Under the pieces are notes generated by a model. The model did no database searches. It saw only the letters and a program-made list of their open reading frames with translations, and had not been told where the DNA came from. A stretch of 57,152 nt of DNA. Origin: Desulfovibrionales bacterium. GTDB taxonomy: Bacteria > Desulfobacterota > Desulfovibrionia > Desulfovibrionales > Desulfovibrionaceae. Shown here in pieces: positions 34,589 to 42,688 of the stretch. The first letter of the stretch is position 1. Each line of letters opens with the position of its first letter. Both the position numbers and the translations under genes were made by a program. The DNA is taken from assembly GCA_030156255.1 (NCBI GenBank), contig JASGMV010000020.1:1-57152 (forward strand). Direction: 5' to 3'.

Positions 34589-36829
34589 ATGCGGATAAAG
34601 ATGCTTGTTGCGTTTTTTCTTGTGGTGGCGGCGCACGGGTGCGCCGCCACCGCTCCGACGGTCCAGAGGGCGAAGCCGGTGCCGGCTTCGGGCCGTCCCT
34701 CCGCCGTTATGGAGGTTCTGGAGCATAGCGGACCCAATCGGAGCGAGCTGGAGTCGTTCCTGGACGCTTACGCGGATCAGCCGGAGAAGCTTGCGGCCGC
34801 CAGGTTTCTGGCGACCAACCTGCCGCCCGCCGACCGGGTTTCGCTTTCGGCCGAGATGCTGAAGGAGAATCTGGACTACGCCTTTTTGGCCCGCGAAAGT
34901 TTTCCCTGGGCGCGACGGCTGCCGTGGGACATCTTTCTGCAGTACGTGCTGCCGCATCGTTTGAGCCAGGAGCCGGCCGAATCCGTCCGCGCGGAGTTGT
35001 TCAAGGAGCTTGCGCCCAAGGTTGCGGGCAAGGACGAACGTTTCGCGCTGGAGACGGTCAACGCTTGGCTGGTGGGCCAGATGGGCTTCCGGACAACCGA
35101 GCGTTGGGATCTGGGGCCGAAGGAGCTTATGCGTCGGGGATTCGGCCGATGCGAAGAGGCGGTGATTCTGTTTGCGGCCGCGGCCCGGGCCGTGGGGTTG
35201 CCGGTGCGCGAAGCCGTGGCGCCCGCGTGGCAGCACGTCGACGACAACCACGCCTGGGCCGAAGTTTGGTCCGACGGCGCCTGGATTCCCGTGGACCCGG
35301 GCCGGCATGGGCTTTCCCATACCGGCAACGCGGCGCGCGCTCCGTTTGTGCTCGCTTTGGCCTACGGGAGCGTGAATCGTACCGACGAGGCGGTTTACCG
35401 GCGTCTGCCGGGTATCACGCTGTTGAACGTCACCCCCGCGTATGCGCCGGTTTTCGAGGCGCGGGTGCAGGTGGTGGACCAGGCCGGGCGACCGGTCCCC
35501 AACGCCACCGTCTTTGCGGGCGTCTATAATTATGGATCGTTCAAACCCGTGGCCCGAATTCTGACGGACGACCAGGGCCACGGGCGGGCCGTTCTGGGCG
35601 CGGGAACGTTTCTGCTTTCCTGCAGACGGGGGAACGACGCGGCCTTTGATTTTATTTCCTGGCTGCCGAACTCCGTTGAGACCAAGACGTCGTCCTGGCT
35701 GACGCTTTCGAACGCGACGCGCTTGAGCGGGACGTTCGTGCTTTCCGTTCCGGACTCGGGCCAGGCGGAGAGCGTCGAACCTTTGGGCCGGAGCCAGGAA
35801 ATCCGCTTGGAGGAAAATCGCCTGGAGCAGGTCCGGAAGGAGCGGTTCGAAGGTTTTCGGCGTTTGAACAAGGCCTATGCGGAGCAGGCCGGGGTCAATG
35901 CGACCATGGTCGAGGCGTTGGATTCCGCAAGAGGCAATGCTCCCGAGATGTTGCGGACGCTTCAGGCGGCCCCTGCGGGAGATGTGGCCTCCTATTATCT
36001 GGATATGGACGAAAAGGATCGCGTTGCGGCCTCATCCCGGAACGTCCTGGAGTCTTTGGCGCTTTCCCGGGCGGCGCGCGCCAATGCGTCCGGCCTGGGC
36101 GTGGTCTACGACAATGCGACATACCAGGCGTTCGTGGCCAAGGACCGGCTTTTGTATGAACCCTTTTCCTTGTGGCGATCCGCGCTTGCAAAGCCCGTCC
36201 GCGAGATGTTCGCCTCCGGCCTGCGGCAAGGGCTCAATCGGACGGCCCGGCGCATTGCGGGCCTCGGCCAGGGACCTCCCTTTATCTTCGGCCCCAACCC
36301 TCGTCCCCAAGACCTCCTGGCCCTGGGTTCGGCTTTCAAGAAGTCCGACCGATGCATGCTTGGCGCGGCGTTGCTGCGGGCGGCCGGAATCCCGGCGGAT
36401 TGCCGGGACGCATGGGGCTTCATCAACTATTATGATGGGAAAACGTGGCTCCCCATGTTTTGGGACGCTCCGGACCTGCTGGGGCGCGCCAACGCTACGG
36501 CAAGGTCCCGAGCCTTTTTCGGCGCCCCCGCCGGCGTGCTGGTCCGATTTTTCCGCGACGGAGAAAACGTTTCGGAGCAGATGCGTTATTTTCGCGACTT
36601 CAGTCTGTCGCGTTTCAACAACGCCGGATATTTCCAAGCGTTGGAGAAAACCATCGACGCGCAATACCTACCCGACGAGCGCGCTCTGCTGTTGAGCGTC
36701 CCTGAAGGCCCGTATTGGCTTATGGCCGGAACCCGGAAAGACGGCGGCGTGCGGGTCGGCATTTACCCCGTCGAGGCCAAAAACGGGCTGACGGCGGGGC
36801 CGGTGGATGTGTATCTCGCCGACTGGTGA
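34589..36829 (+). CDS. Transglutaminase-like lipoprotein, two protease-fold domains
   Basis: The 746-residue protein starts MRIKMLVAFFLVVAAHGC, with a lipobox ending at Cys18. The first domain is a transglutaminase/cysteine-protease fold with a complete triad: C188 in FGRCEEAVILFAAAARAVG, H221 in NHAWAEVW and D236 in PVDPG. A beta-rich region follows (VVDQAGRPVPNATVFAGVYN), resembling a carboxypeptidase-regulatory or Ig-like unit. A second Cys-centred segment (SDRCMLGAALLRAAGIPADC) ends in WGFINYYDGKTWLPMFWD and lacks the His, so it appears inactive. It has 11 N-x-S/T sequons. It diverges from asnB across 109 bp. The substrate is unknown. Confidence 0.88.
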   Translation: MRIKMLVAFFLVVAAHGCAATAPTVQRAKPVPASGRPSAVMEVLEHSGPNRSELESFLDAYADQPEKLAAARFLATNLPPADRVSLSAEMLKENLDYAFLARESFPWARRLPWDIFLQYVLPHRLSQEPAESVRAELFKELAPKVAGKDERFALETVNAWLVGQMGFRTTERWDLGPKELMRRGFGRCEEAVILFAAAARAVGLPVREAVAPAWQHVDDNHAWAEVWSDGAWIPVDPGRHGLSHTGNAARAPFVLALAYGSVNRTDEAVYRRLPGITLLNVTPAYAPVFEARVQVVDQAGRPVPNATVFAGVYNYGSFKPVARILTDDQGHGRAVLGAGTFLLSCRRGNDAAFDFISWLPNSVETKTSSWLTLSNATRLSGTFVLSVPDSGQAESVEPLGRSQEIRLEENRLEQVRKERFEGFRRLNKAYAEQAGVNATMVEALDSARGNAPEMLRTLQAAPAGDVASYYLDMDEKDRVAASSRNVLESLALSRAARANASGLGVVYDNATYQAFVAKDRLLYEPFSLWRSALAKPVREMFASGLRQGLNRTARRIAGLGQGPPFIFGPNPRPQDLLALGSAFKKSDRCMLGAALLRAAGIPADCRDAWGFINYYDGKTWLPMFWDAPDLLGRANATARSRAFFGAPAGVLVRFFRDGENVSEQMRYFRDFSLSRFNNAGYFQALEKTIDAQYLPDERALLLSVPEGPYWLMAGTRKDGGVRVGIYPVEAKNGLTAGPVDVYLADW

Positions 36830-37414
36830 GAATCCCTGTGCGGGTCTGCATCGAGACGGAATTGTTGCACATTGCATTTTCATGTTTCGTGTTTCTTCTA
36901 CGCAAAGGCAAGGTTTGAAACTGTTGGCGCCTACATTGCGCCTGTAGACATAGGCGCGGCGTTCGGCGGATCGTCGACGGCAAGCAGGCGCCGGCGCATG
37001 ACCATCAAATTTCCAAAGAAGCATTTTTTACTTTGGTTTGCTATTGCCGCGCATTGAAGATGCGTGGATTGCTGTTTTTATTTTTTGTTTTTTTTACTGT
37101 AATACATAATGCTCTTTGGCGTGCATAATGGTTTGGAGTCACCGCGCTTGATGCGGGTATACAGCATAAATCAACACTGCTGTTGTTATAGGATTTTTTG
37201 GACAGTCGTTGTTGTCGGGTAATGATTGGGTTGACTCCCTGTGGGTGATTTGATATATCTATCTGAATGTATTTGTAATTTTTTTAATATGTTGCGCCCA
37301 TGGTGCATATTTGAAAAGAGTCGGATCTCCCTGCTGTGGAGGCGACCGGCCGCTTGGCGCTTGAAGGCCAGGACGGAGCACGGGGATCGACGGAGAAATC
37401 GCAACGGAGAAACC
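36830..37414. other. 585-bp A+T-richer intergenic region
   Basis: No convincing gene. GCGCCTA (36927-36933) pairs with TAGGCGC (36951-36957), and CTACA (36931-36935) with TGTAG (36943-36947), so two alternative hairpins compete shortly after the lipoprotein stop. Around 37070-37110 there are long T-runs and the composition is clearly less GC-rich than the surrounding genes. The right end should carry the promoter of the next gene. Confidence 0.5.
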
Positions 37415-37912
37415 ATGAAGGGTAGCGAGAGAAAGCTTTATTGCACCGAGGATCTTGCGCACGGCGAATTTTATCTTGAGACCACGGTGACAAAATCCTA
37501 TCGGTTTGACGCAAAAAAAAATGTCGTTGATGAAACCGAGTACGAGGATGATCCGGATTTGTCCGGCGACATCCGTTGTTTCGTTTGCGGAGCGCCCGTG
37601 GTGGACTGGAGCCGCTCCAAAGGGTTGCGGGAGCGTCTGGTGCAATTGCTTTACAATCTGCTCAAAAAGGACGCCTCGTACGCCAAGGACCCGGAAGTCC
37701 GCAACATGGTGCAGGAGTTTTTGCTCAAGCTGGTGGACCACGGGTTGTTTCTGAAACGCTCCATCAATGAAAAGATTCCCATGAAGGCGCTGCTGACGAA
37801 ATACGGCCTGACCCGCGCGGTGGTGGATTACTGCAAGACCCACGAACGCCAGGGCAAGGAAGAGGCCAAGGAGCAGCAGGCCGGGTCGGAGAAACAGGCC
37901 GAAGGGTTGTGA
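37415..37912 (+). CDS. Conserved-looking hypothetical protein with CxxC
   Basis: This 165-residue soluble protein starts MKGSERKLYCTEDLAHGEF after a GGAG site; an upstream in-frame GTG adds a low-complexity leader and is rejected. A single CFVCG knuckle sits at about residue 56. The helical C-terminal half (LVQLLYNLLKKDASY, MVQEFLLKLVDHGLFLKR, ALLTKYGLTRAVVDYC) ends in a Lys/Gln/Glu-rich tail. The family is not recognised. It stands alone between two long intergenic regions. Confidence 0.7.
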   Translation: MKGSERKLYCTEDLAHGEFYLETTVTKSYRFDAKKNVVDETEYEDDPDLSGDIRCFVCGAPVVDWSRSKGLRERLVQLLYNLLKKDASYAKDPEVRNMVQEFLLKLVDHGLFLKRSINEKIPMKALLTKYGLTRAVVDYCKTHERQGKEEAKEQQAGSEKQAEGL

Positions 37913-38493
37913 CGCCGTCGTCGTCCAGACTTCCTGCGTGCGCAGGGCGTCCTCCGTCGGGCGCCTTGGTCCGCGTTCCATGCGAATGACGCGCGGCGGG
38001 CCGGGAATGTCTTGCCAGGGCCTTTTGCAACGTTTGGAGTTTCCCGCGCTATTTTTCAATCGAAAATCACGTCCTGCGGCTTTGCCTCTGGTTCTGATCG
38101 AGTACGCAAAGCAGCACCGTGGTATTGCGTTGTGCGGCGAAATGCTTCGCATTTCGAGCACGCCTTTCCGGCGCGAGTCCCATTCGCTTCAGGGCGCGGT
38201 TTTTTTGAAATGGACTCGCGTTGCAACGTTGACACCACGGTGAAACAAAGGTTTCAGTTTTGGAACGATCTCTCGTTTCAGTTCACGCCAAAGACCGTAT
38301 TTCGCTCTTCGCATTGCTTCCGCGTGCATGTCCCAACGGCCGGCGCCTGTTCGTTTTTTTGAGGATGGACGGCCGCCGATCCTTGTTTTCCCTCCTTCTT
38401 GGGAAATGTTTCTTCACAAAAGATTCGTTTGGGCGCGTTTCTTGCTTAAGTTTTCCCCAAAGCGTCCGATAGGTGACGTAAGAGGGAAACGCC
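37913..38493. other. 581-bp intergenic region with several hairpins
   Basis: No gene is supported. The most striking structure is CGAAATGC (38138-38145), TTC loop, GCATTTCG (38149-38156), flanked by GTGC/GCAC. Its arms match the GAAATGC/GCATTTC ends of the dispersed repeat. A second set, GAAAC-AAAG-GTTTC (about 38242-38255) nested in GTGAAAC...GTTTCAGTTCAC, follows. A structured RNA or repeat remnants are both possible. Confidence 0.45.
38132..38162. repeat. Short palindrome related to the dispersed repeat
   Basis: CGAAATGC/GCATTTCG with a 3-base loop and outer GTGC/GCAC pairs. It shares the GAAATGC...GCATTTC termini of the elements at 17551 and 22360 but lacks their GC-rich interior, so it may be a reduced copy. 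Confidence 0.4.
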
Positions 38494-38643
38494 ATGAGGT
38501 CTTTCAGGAACGCCATTCAACATCACCTGAATCCGCTGCACATCTATTGCCGCTTGCGGTGCGCGGGGTTTACCGGGCCCACGGCCCAGAAAATCAGCGC
38601 GTTCTACGAGCGTTTTTTCTATCGTTACACCATGACATTGTAA
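38494..38643 (+). CDS. Small basic protein, 49 residues
   Basis: An ORF of 49 residues, MRSFRNAIQHHLNPLHIYCR continuing to FYERFFYRYTMTL, lies in an otherwise empty stretch. A GAGGG site 7 bases upstream and a protein-like pattern (HHLNPLHIYCRLRCAG, then an aromatic helix) support it; I associate HLNPLHVYCRL-type short proteins with Desulfovibrio genomes, but cannot verify that here. Function is unknown. Confidence 0.55.
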   Translation: MRSFRNAIQHHLNPLHIYCRLRCAGFTGPTAQKISAFYERFFYRYTMTL

Positions 38644-38787
38644 GGTTTTCAGCGGAATTCGATCTTCGCCCGGCGCGGCGTCCCGCCTTGCCGCCGGGAC
38701 GTATTCCCTCTTCCCTTGCGTCCGCCGAGGGGCTACACTCTCCCGCAATTGAGCTTTATCCAACATGGCTTCGATGGAGGAGGATGT

Positions 38788-39015
38788 ATGACCATTGAAC
38801 GCATGGTGCGCGGTCTGGCCGGTTTTATGGTGTTGTTGTCTCTTGTTCTGGGCCAGTTCGTGTCCCGCTGGTGGCTGCTTTTGGCCTTGTTTGTATCCTT
38901 GAACCTGTTGCAGTCCGCCTTCAGCAACACCTGTCCGGCGATGTCGCTCCTGCGGAGGATGGGCTTCAAGCGTTGCGTGAGTCCGGACGCGGGCAAGGGA
39001 GGCGGACGTGGATAA
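38788..39015 (+). CDS. DUF2892 (YgaP-type) small inner-membrane protein
   Basis: The 75-residue protein has two hydrophobic helices (about 9-24 and 28-44) and the conserved NTCPAMSLLRRMGF segment typical of DUF2892, the membrane part of YgaP-like proteins. The ATG is preceded by GGAGGAGG. Its stop overlaps the GTG of the next gene by 8 bases, so translation is coupled. The rhodanese domain found in full YgaP is absent. Confidence 0.85.
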   Translation: MTIERMVRGLAGFMVLLSLVLGQFVSRWWLLLALFVSLNLLQSAFSNTCPAMSLLRRMGFKRCVSPDAGKGGGRG

Positions 39016-39646
39016 ACACACCGCTCCGAATTTCGACGCCTGCGCTCTGATAAGCATCGATATGCAAGTCGATTTTGCGGACAACGGACGGGTTGCGGCC
39101 AAGCCGTTGGCCTCGTTGATGGAGTCCTTTCGCCGCGCGGGCCGGCTGATCGTCCATGTGGTGCGCCTTTACGACCCGGACACGGCGGACGTGGATTTGG
39201 TGCGGCGCAGCCGGGTCCTGGCCGGAGAGCCGTTGATTGTTCCTGGAAGCCCGGGGGTGGAGTTGATGCCGGAGATTCGGCCCGAGGGCGCGGCGTTGGA
39301 CGCCGACCTCTTGCTGTCCGGCCGCCCGCAAGAGTTGTCGGATAACGAAATCATCCTCTTCAAGCCTCGCTGGGGCTCGTTTTACCGCACGCGCCTGGAG
39401 GAGATACTGCGCAGCCGCGGTTTGGATACGGTGGTGATAGCGGGAACTTTTTTCCCAAATTGCGTTCGGGCCACCATTTACGAGGCCAACTCCATGGATT
39501 TTCGGGTCGCCGTGGCCCGGGACGCAGTCGCCGGACTGGACGAACCCGGATGCGAGTGGCTGGAGACGATCGGCTGCATCTGCATGTCGGCCGAGGAGGC
39601 GGCGCGGGAAGTGGAGAAAAGCGGAAACCCGCCCACGGCGGCGTGA
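39008..39646 (+). CDS. Isochorismatase-family cysteine hydrolase
   Basis: This 212-residue alpha/beta hydrolase of the isochorismatase/nicotinamidase superfamily has a visible catalytic triad: D18 in ISIDMQVDF, Lys in ILFKPRWGSFY and Cys in TFFPNCVRATIYEA. The cis-peptide/Cys motif FFPNCV differs from the common TDVCV, so the substrate is probably atypical. It starts with GTG, overlapping the DUF2892 gene. The last line of family motifs (VAVARDAVAG) is present. The substrate (an amide or isochorismate-like compound) is unknown. Confidence 0.9.
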   Translation: MDKHTAPNFDACALISIDMQVDFADNGRVAAKPLASLMESFRRAGRLIVHVVRLYDPDTADVDLVRRSRVLAGEPLIVPGSPGVELMPEIRPEGAALDADLLLSGRPQELSDNEIILFKPRWGSFYRTRLEEILRSRGLDTVVIAGTFFPNCVRATIYEANSMDFRVAVARDAVAGLDEPGCEWLETIGCICMSAEEAAREVEKSGNPPTAA

Positions 39647-39700
39647 GAGAGCATCGGCCGCGTTTGGTCGGGTAGGCGAGAATTCCGGCGTGCACACCGT

Positions 39701-39724
39701 GGCGGCGTCGGAGCGCCGCCTTGT
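39701..39724 (+). terminator. Weak terminator after the cysteine hydrolase gene
   Basis: GGCGGCG (39701-39707) and CGCCGCC (39714-39720) with a 6-base loop are followed by TTGT. It lies between the convergent hydrolase and Hpt genes. Confidence 0.5.
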
Positions 39725-39788
39725 GCGCAGGCTGCGCTCTGACGGAATTGCTCTTCCGGGAAAGCCAAACCGGGTTCGCTTTCCGGCC

Positions 39789-40937
39789 TCAGATCAGAAA
39801 ACACTCCATCTCGCCGTTGCGGCATAGCTGGCACGGAGCCCCGAGGCGCTGCATGCGCTCCTTGACCGCCATGGGCGCATCGCCCAGGCGCTGGATGGTT
39901 TTGCCGCGGCGCTGGAAGGTAACGTGCGCCCGGCACAGAGCCTCCAGGACGTGCAGGTAGGAGTCCTGATGCATCGCCGTGAAGTCCAGCTTCAGGCGTT
40001 CGCAATGGTTCAAGGCCTCCAGCAGGGCTTCGTGCAGCGATGCATGGTCCTTGGCGTCCACCGCCGCGGGCATGCGCAGCAGCCCGTCTCCCTCTTCTCC
40101 GGCCAGCTTGAAGGGACCGAAACTTTTTTCCCAAACTTCGCCCCCGGGGGACTCGGCGGGCTCCGCGACTTCCTCCAGCGTTACGGGCTTGACCTTGTTC
40201 TCGTCCAGCTTGCACAGGGTGGAGGTGTATTGGGCGTCGAGGATGGTCGCGTAGAGCACGTAAAACGGGATGGCGCTGGTAAGTTCGGAATCAAGGTCGC
40301 CCACCGAGGCGATGTCCACCCGGCAGTCGATGATTTCTCCGGTGTCCTGGAGATCCTTGATGACTTGCAGCGGCGTCCTGTCGCGACGCTGGATGTCGTG
40401 AATAAGGTCGTATTCGAGGATGTAGAGGTACTTGCCGCCCTTGAGGGAAAGCTGGAGCCCCAGGGAGTCCACCACGAAGAGCTTTCTGCCGTCCACCGAG
40501 GCTTCCGTGGTGGCGTCCACGGAGGTTTTTTCCTCGTCGGGCAGGGCGTCGTGCATGATGGTCGAAAGCTTGGAGTTCATGGACTCCACGTCGAACGATG
40601 CATCGCTCCCGATGGACTGAATCATTTTGGTGAGCATGTCGAAGCCCTGGAGCAGGGTGGACACCACTTGCTCCAGGGGCGCGAGCTCCCTGTTGCGCAC
40701 CATGTGCAGGGCGTTTTCCAGTTTGTGGGCCAGGCTCTTGATGTCGTCCAGGCCGAGCATGCCGGCGCCGCCTTTGATGGAATGGGCGGCTCGGAAGATG
40801 CTGTTGACCAGGTCTTCGTTGATGGGGGCTTCCGGAGAAGATATTTCCATGTCCATCAGGTCGGACTCGATGGCGTCCAGATGCTCCATCGAGTCCTCCA
40901 CGAAGGACTGCATGATTTCGTCGTTCATAAGCTCCAT
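39789..40937 (-). CDS. Hpt-domain signalling protein with STAS-like C-terminus
   Basis: The 382-residue protein has an N-terminal histidine phosphotransfer (CheA P1-like) domain with H52 in RAAHSIKGGAGMLGL. A middle ferredoxin-like segment (GGKYLYILEYDLIHDIQRR to PFYVLYATILDA) follows, and a C-terminal 95-residue segment with STAS/MlaB-like pattern (LKLDFTAMHQDSYLHVLEAL). No kinase or CheW domain is present, so it must be phosphorylated in trans. It is last in a three-gene set after an RsbW-like ATPase and a STAS protein. Start is uncertain: ATG 40937 or ATG 40928, the latter very close to a GGAG. Confidence 0.85.
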   Translation of the reverse strand: MELMNDEIMQSFVEDSMEHLDAIESDLMDMEISSPEAPINEDLVNSIFRAAHSIKGGAGMLGLDDIKSLAHKLENALHMVRNRELAPLEQVVSTLLQGFDMLTKMIQSIGSDASFDVESMNSKLSTIMHDALPDEEKTSVDATTEASVDGRKLFVVDSLGLQLSLKGGKYLYILEYDLIHDIQRRDRTPLQVIKDLQDTGEIIDCRVDIASVGDLDSELTSAIPFYVLYATILDAQYTSTLCKLDENKVKPVTLEEVAEPAESPGGEVWEKSFGPFKLAGEEGDGLLRMPAAVDAKDHASLHEALLEALNHCERLKLDFTAMHQDSYLHVLEALCRAHVTFQRRGKTIQRLGDAPMAVKERMQRLGAPCQLCRNGEMECFLI

Positions 40938-40942
40938 GGCGG

Positions 40943-41269
40943 CTAATTTCCGGGTTCGGCGTGGTTGGCGGATTGAATGTCGATATGCGTGTTCAGACGC
41001 ATGGAGACCAGGAGATCGTATACTTCCGCGCTGGTGTTGACCAGTCGGAGCGCCCCGCCGACTTTGAGCAGCGAATTGTGGGCCGCGATGACCAGGCCCA
41101 CGCCCAGCGAGTCCACCATTTCCACACGCCGGCAGTCGATGGTCAGATGTTTGACCCCGCTGTTGATCAACTCGCGCAGGTCGTCCTTGAACCGGGCGGC
41201 CTCGGAAGAGAGAATGTCGGTCTGCGGGGTAATGACGGCGTTTTCCCCGTCGCGATCAATGATGCTCAT
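40943..41269 (-). CDS. STAS-domain anti-sigma factor antagonist-like protein
   Basis: This 108-residue STAS protein of the RsbV/SpoIIAA type has the phosphorylatable Ser at S54 in VEMVDSLGVG and the usual beta-alpha order. Its ATG overlaps the stop of the RsbW-like gene (ATGA) and it ends 6 bases before the Hpt gene. It should be the substrate of the adjacent kinase in a partner-switch module. No sigma factor or PP2C phosphatase is nearby. Confidence 0.92.
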   Translation of the reverse strand: MSIIDRDGENAVITPQTDILSSEAARFKDDLRELINSGVKHLTIDCRRVEMVDSLGVGLVIAAHNSLLKVGGALRLVNTSAEVYDLLVSMRLNTHIDIQSANHAEPGN

Positions 41270-41684
41270 GGCTGTTCCCCGAATCGCTTGTACAGTTCAA
41301 TGGCGTTGCCGGTCTCGTTGAATTTGATGCGGTCGGCGTTGGAGCAAAGAACGAAGAGGCCCCTGCCGGATTCCGCTTTCGCCGGAGGGACGTCGTAGGA
41401 AGCCCGCCGCCAATCGAAGCCCGGGCCCGAGTCCCGGACGAAGATGGCGCCCCTTTTTCCTCCCAAACGATCCGCGCCTGCTCCACGGAGCCTTCCGCCC
41501 CTTGAAGTCCGTGCAGGGCCGCATTGAGCGCCGCTTCACGGAAAAGAAGGAGGATGCTCAAGGCTCTGCTCCCTGCGCCCCGTGTATGAAGAAACGTTCG
41601 TAGCTTTCGGGTGGCTTCGTCCACCTCGGCCACTCGGGCGCCGAAAGTCAGCTGCAGGCTGTCGACGTTTGCGTCCGCGGACAT
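41266..41684 (-). CDS. RsbW-like serine kinase/anti-sigma ATPase, interrupted by a -1 frameshift
   Basis: Two overlapping frames together encode one HATPase_c_2 protein of about 139 residues. Frame one starts MSADANVDSLQLTFGARV after a TGGAG site and contains the N box LLLFREAALNAALHG up to RIVWEEKG. Frame two continues GAIFVRDSGPGFDW (G1 box), SGRGLFVLCSNADRI (G2 box) to ELYKRFGEQP, and its stop overlaps the STAS start as ATGA. The switch falls in the run AAAAAGGGG (41450-41458). Evolution has kept both halves, so it is either a recent one-base loss, a sequencing error in the homopolymer, or translated by -1 frameshifting. Confidence 0.8.
41450..41460 (-). other. Frameshift point in the RsbW-like gene
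   Basis: On the minus strand the sequence GGAAAAAGGGG joins the two halves of the ATPase gene. Staying in frame one gives a tail without ATPase motifs; stepping back one base restores the G1 and G2 boxes. Homopolymers of five A and four G are typical both for slippage and for base-calling errors. Confidence 0.7.
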
Positions 41685-41773
41685 GGGGCTCCAGTCTGGG
41701 TCGAATACGATCGTTCGTCACAAACGTAGCAGGTCCAGCCATTGTTGCCAAGTATGTCGGGCGTTGCGGCGTG

Positions 41774-42688
41774 TTATGATTTCCTGCGAATTTTTGTTGA
41801 GGCAGGGAGAATGACGCCCACCGCCACGCCGGCCAGGGCGGTTATTCCTCCGGCGACAGCCAGCAGCCGCGGCCATTCGTCCAAAAATAGCCAGCCCAGC
41901 AGCATGGTCACGGCCGGCATGCAGAACTGTGTCGCCGCAACCTTCGACGCCGGAGCGCGTTGGAGGGCGTAGGCCCACGTGGCGTAAGCGACGGCGGCCG
42001 GACCGATTCCCATATAGACGGCGGCGAAGGTGGCCGAAGCCGGCGCTTCCCGGACGGCCTCCCACAGCCCCGGCGACCAGGGCGCCATGAGGATCGTCCC
42101 GGCGAAGACGGTCCAGGTCACGTATTCCGTGGGCGCGTAGCGTGATAAAAGCGGCTTCTGCAAAACGATGAACAGGCTTTCGGAGAATGCGGCCAGCAGG
42201 ATCAGGACTGCGCCGTAGTTGACGCCCAAGCCGCCGTTTTCGCCCATGGCGATAAGCGCGACGCCCGCCATGGAGACGGCGATGCCCAGTATGAGCCGGC
42301 CTCCCAGGCGTTCCTTGAGCAGAAAACCGGCCAGCAGGGCGGTGAAGATGGGAATGGCCCCGATGAGGAAACAGGCCGAGGCGGCGCTTACCGTGCGTTC
42401 GCCGTAATTGAGGAGCAGATGGTAGGCCGTGAACCCCAAGAACCCGTGCACGGCCAGGATGGGCAGGTCCCGAGCCCGTGGAAGCTTCGGCCGGCGGATG
42501 AGAGCGAAGGCCCCGAGGGCTGCGCTGGCCGTGATGAACCGCAGCACAGCCAGATGCCCTGGAGCGTAGCCTCGAAGCCCGACCCGGATGGCCACGAAGG
42601 CTGAAGCCCATAAGAACAGGGTCGTTCCAAGCGCCGCCCAGGTGAGCGCCTGGCGCGACGCGTCCCCTTGAACCTCAGGCGCCGAGAT
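41774..42688 (-). CDS. EamA/DMT family transporter with probable ATC start codon
   Basis: This membrane protein has ten helices in two EamA repeats (drug/metabolite transporter superfamily). The open frame extends upstream of the first in-frame GTG (42595) and encodes a proper first helix, LTWAALGTTLFLWASAF, but contains no ATG, GTG or TTG. An ATC at 42688 lies 6 bases after a perfect AAGGAG and gives SAPEVQGDASRQ as the N-terminus and 304 residues, the family length. Starting at the GTG would remove helix 1 and leave 273 residues. The gene overlaps the FkbM stop by 14 bases. A sequencing error (ATG read as ATC) is the main alternative. The substrate is unknown. Confidence 0.75.
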   Translation of the reverse strand: MSAPEVQGDASRQALTWAALGTTLFLWASAFVAIRVGLRGYAPGHLAVLRFITASAALGAFALIRRPKLPRARDLPILAVHGFLGFTAYHLLLNYGERTVSAASACFLIGAIPIFTALLAGFLLKERLGGRLILGIAVSMAGVALIAMGENGGLGVNYGAVLILLAAFSESLFIVLQKPLLSRYAPTEYVTWTVFAGTILMAPWSPGLWEAVREAPASATFAAVYMGIGPAAVAYATWAYALQRAPASKVAATQFCMPAVTMLLGWLFLDEWPRLLAVAGGITALAGVAVGVILPASTKIRRKS

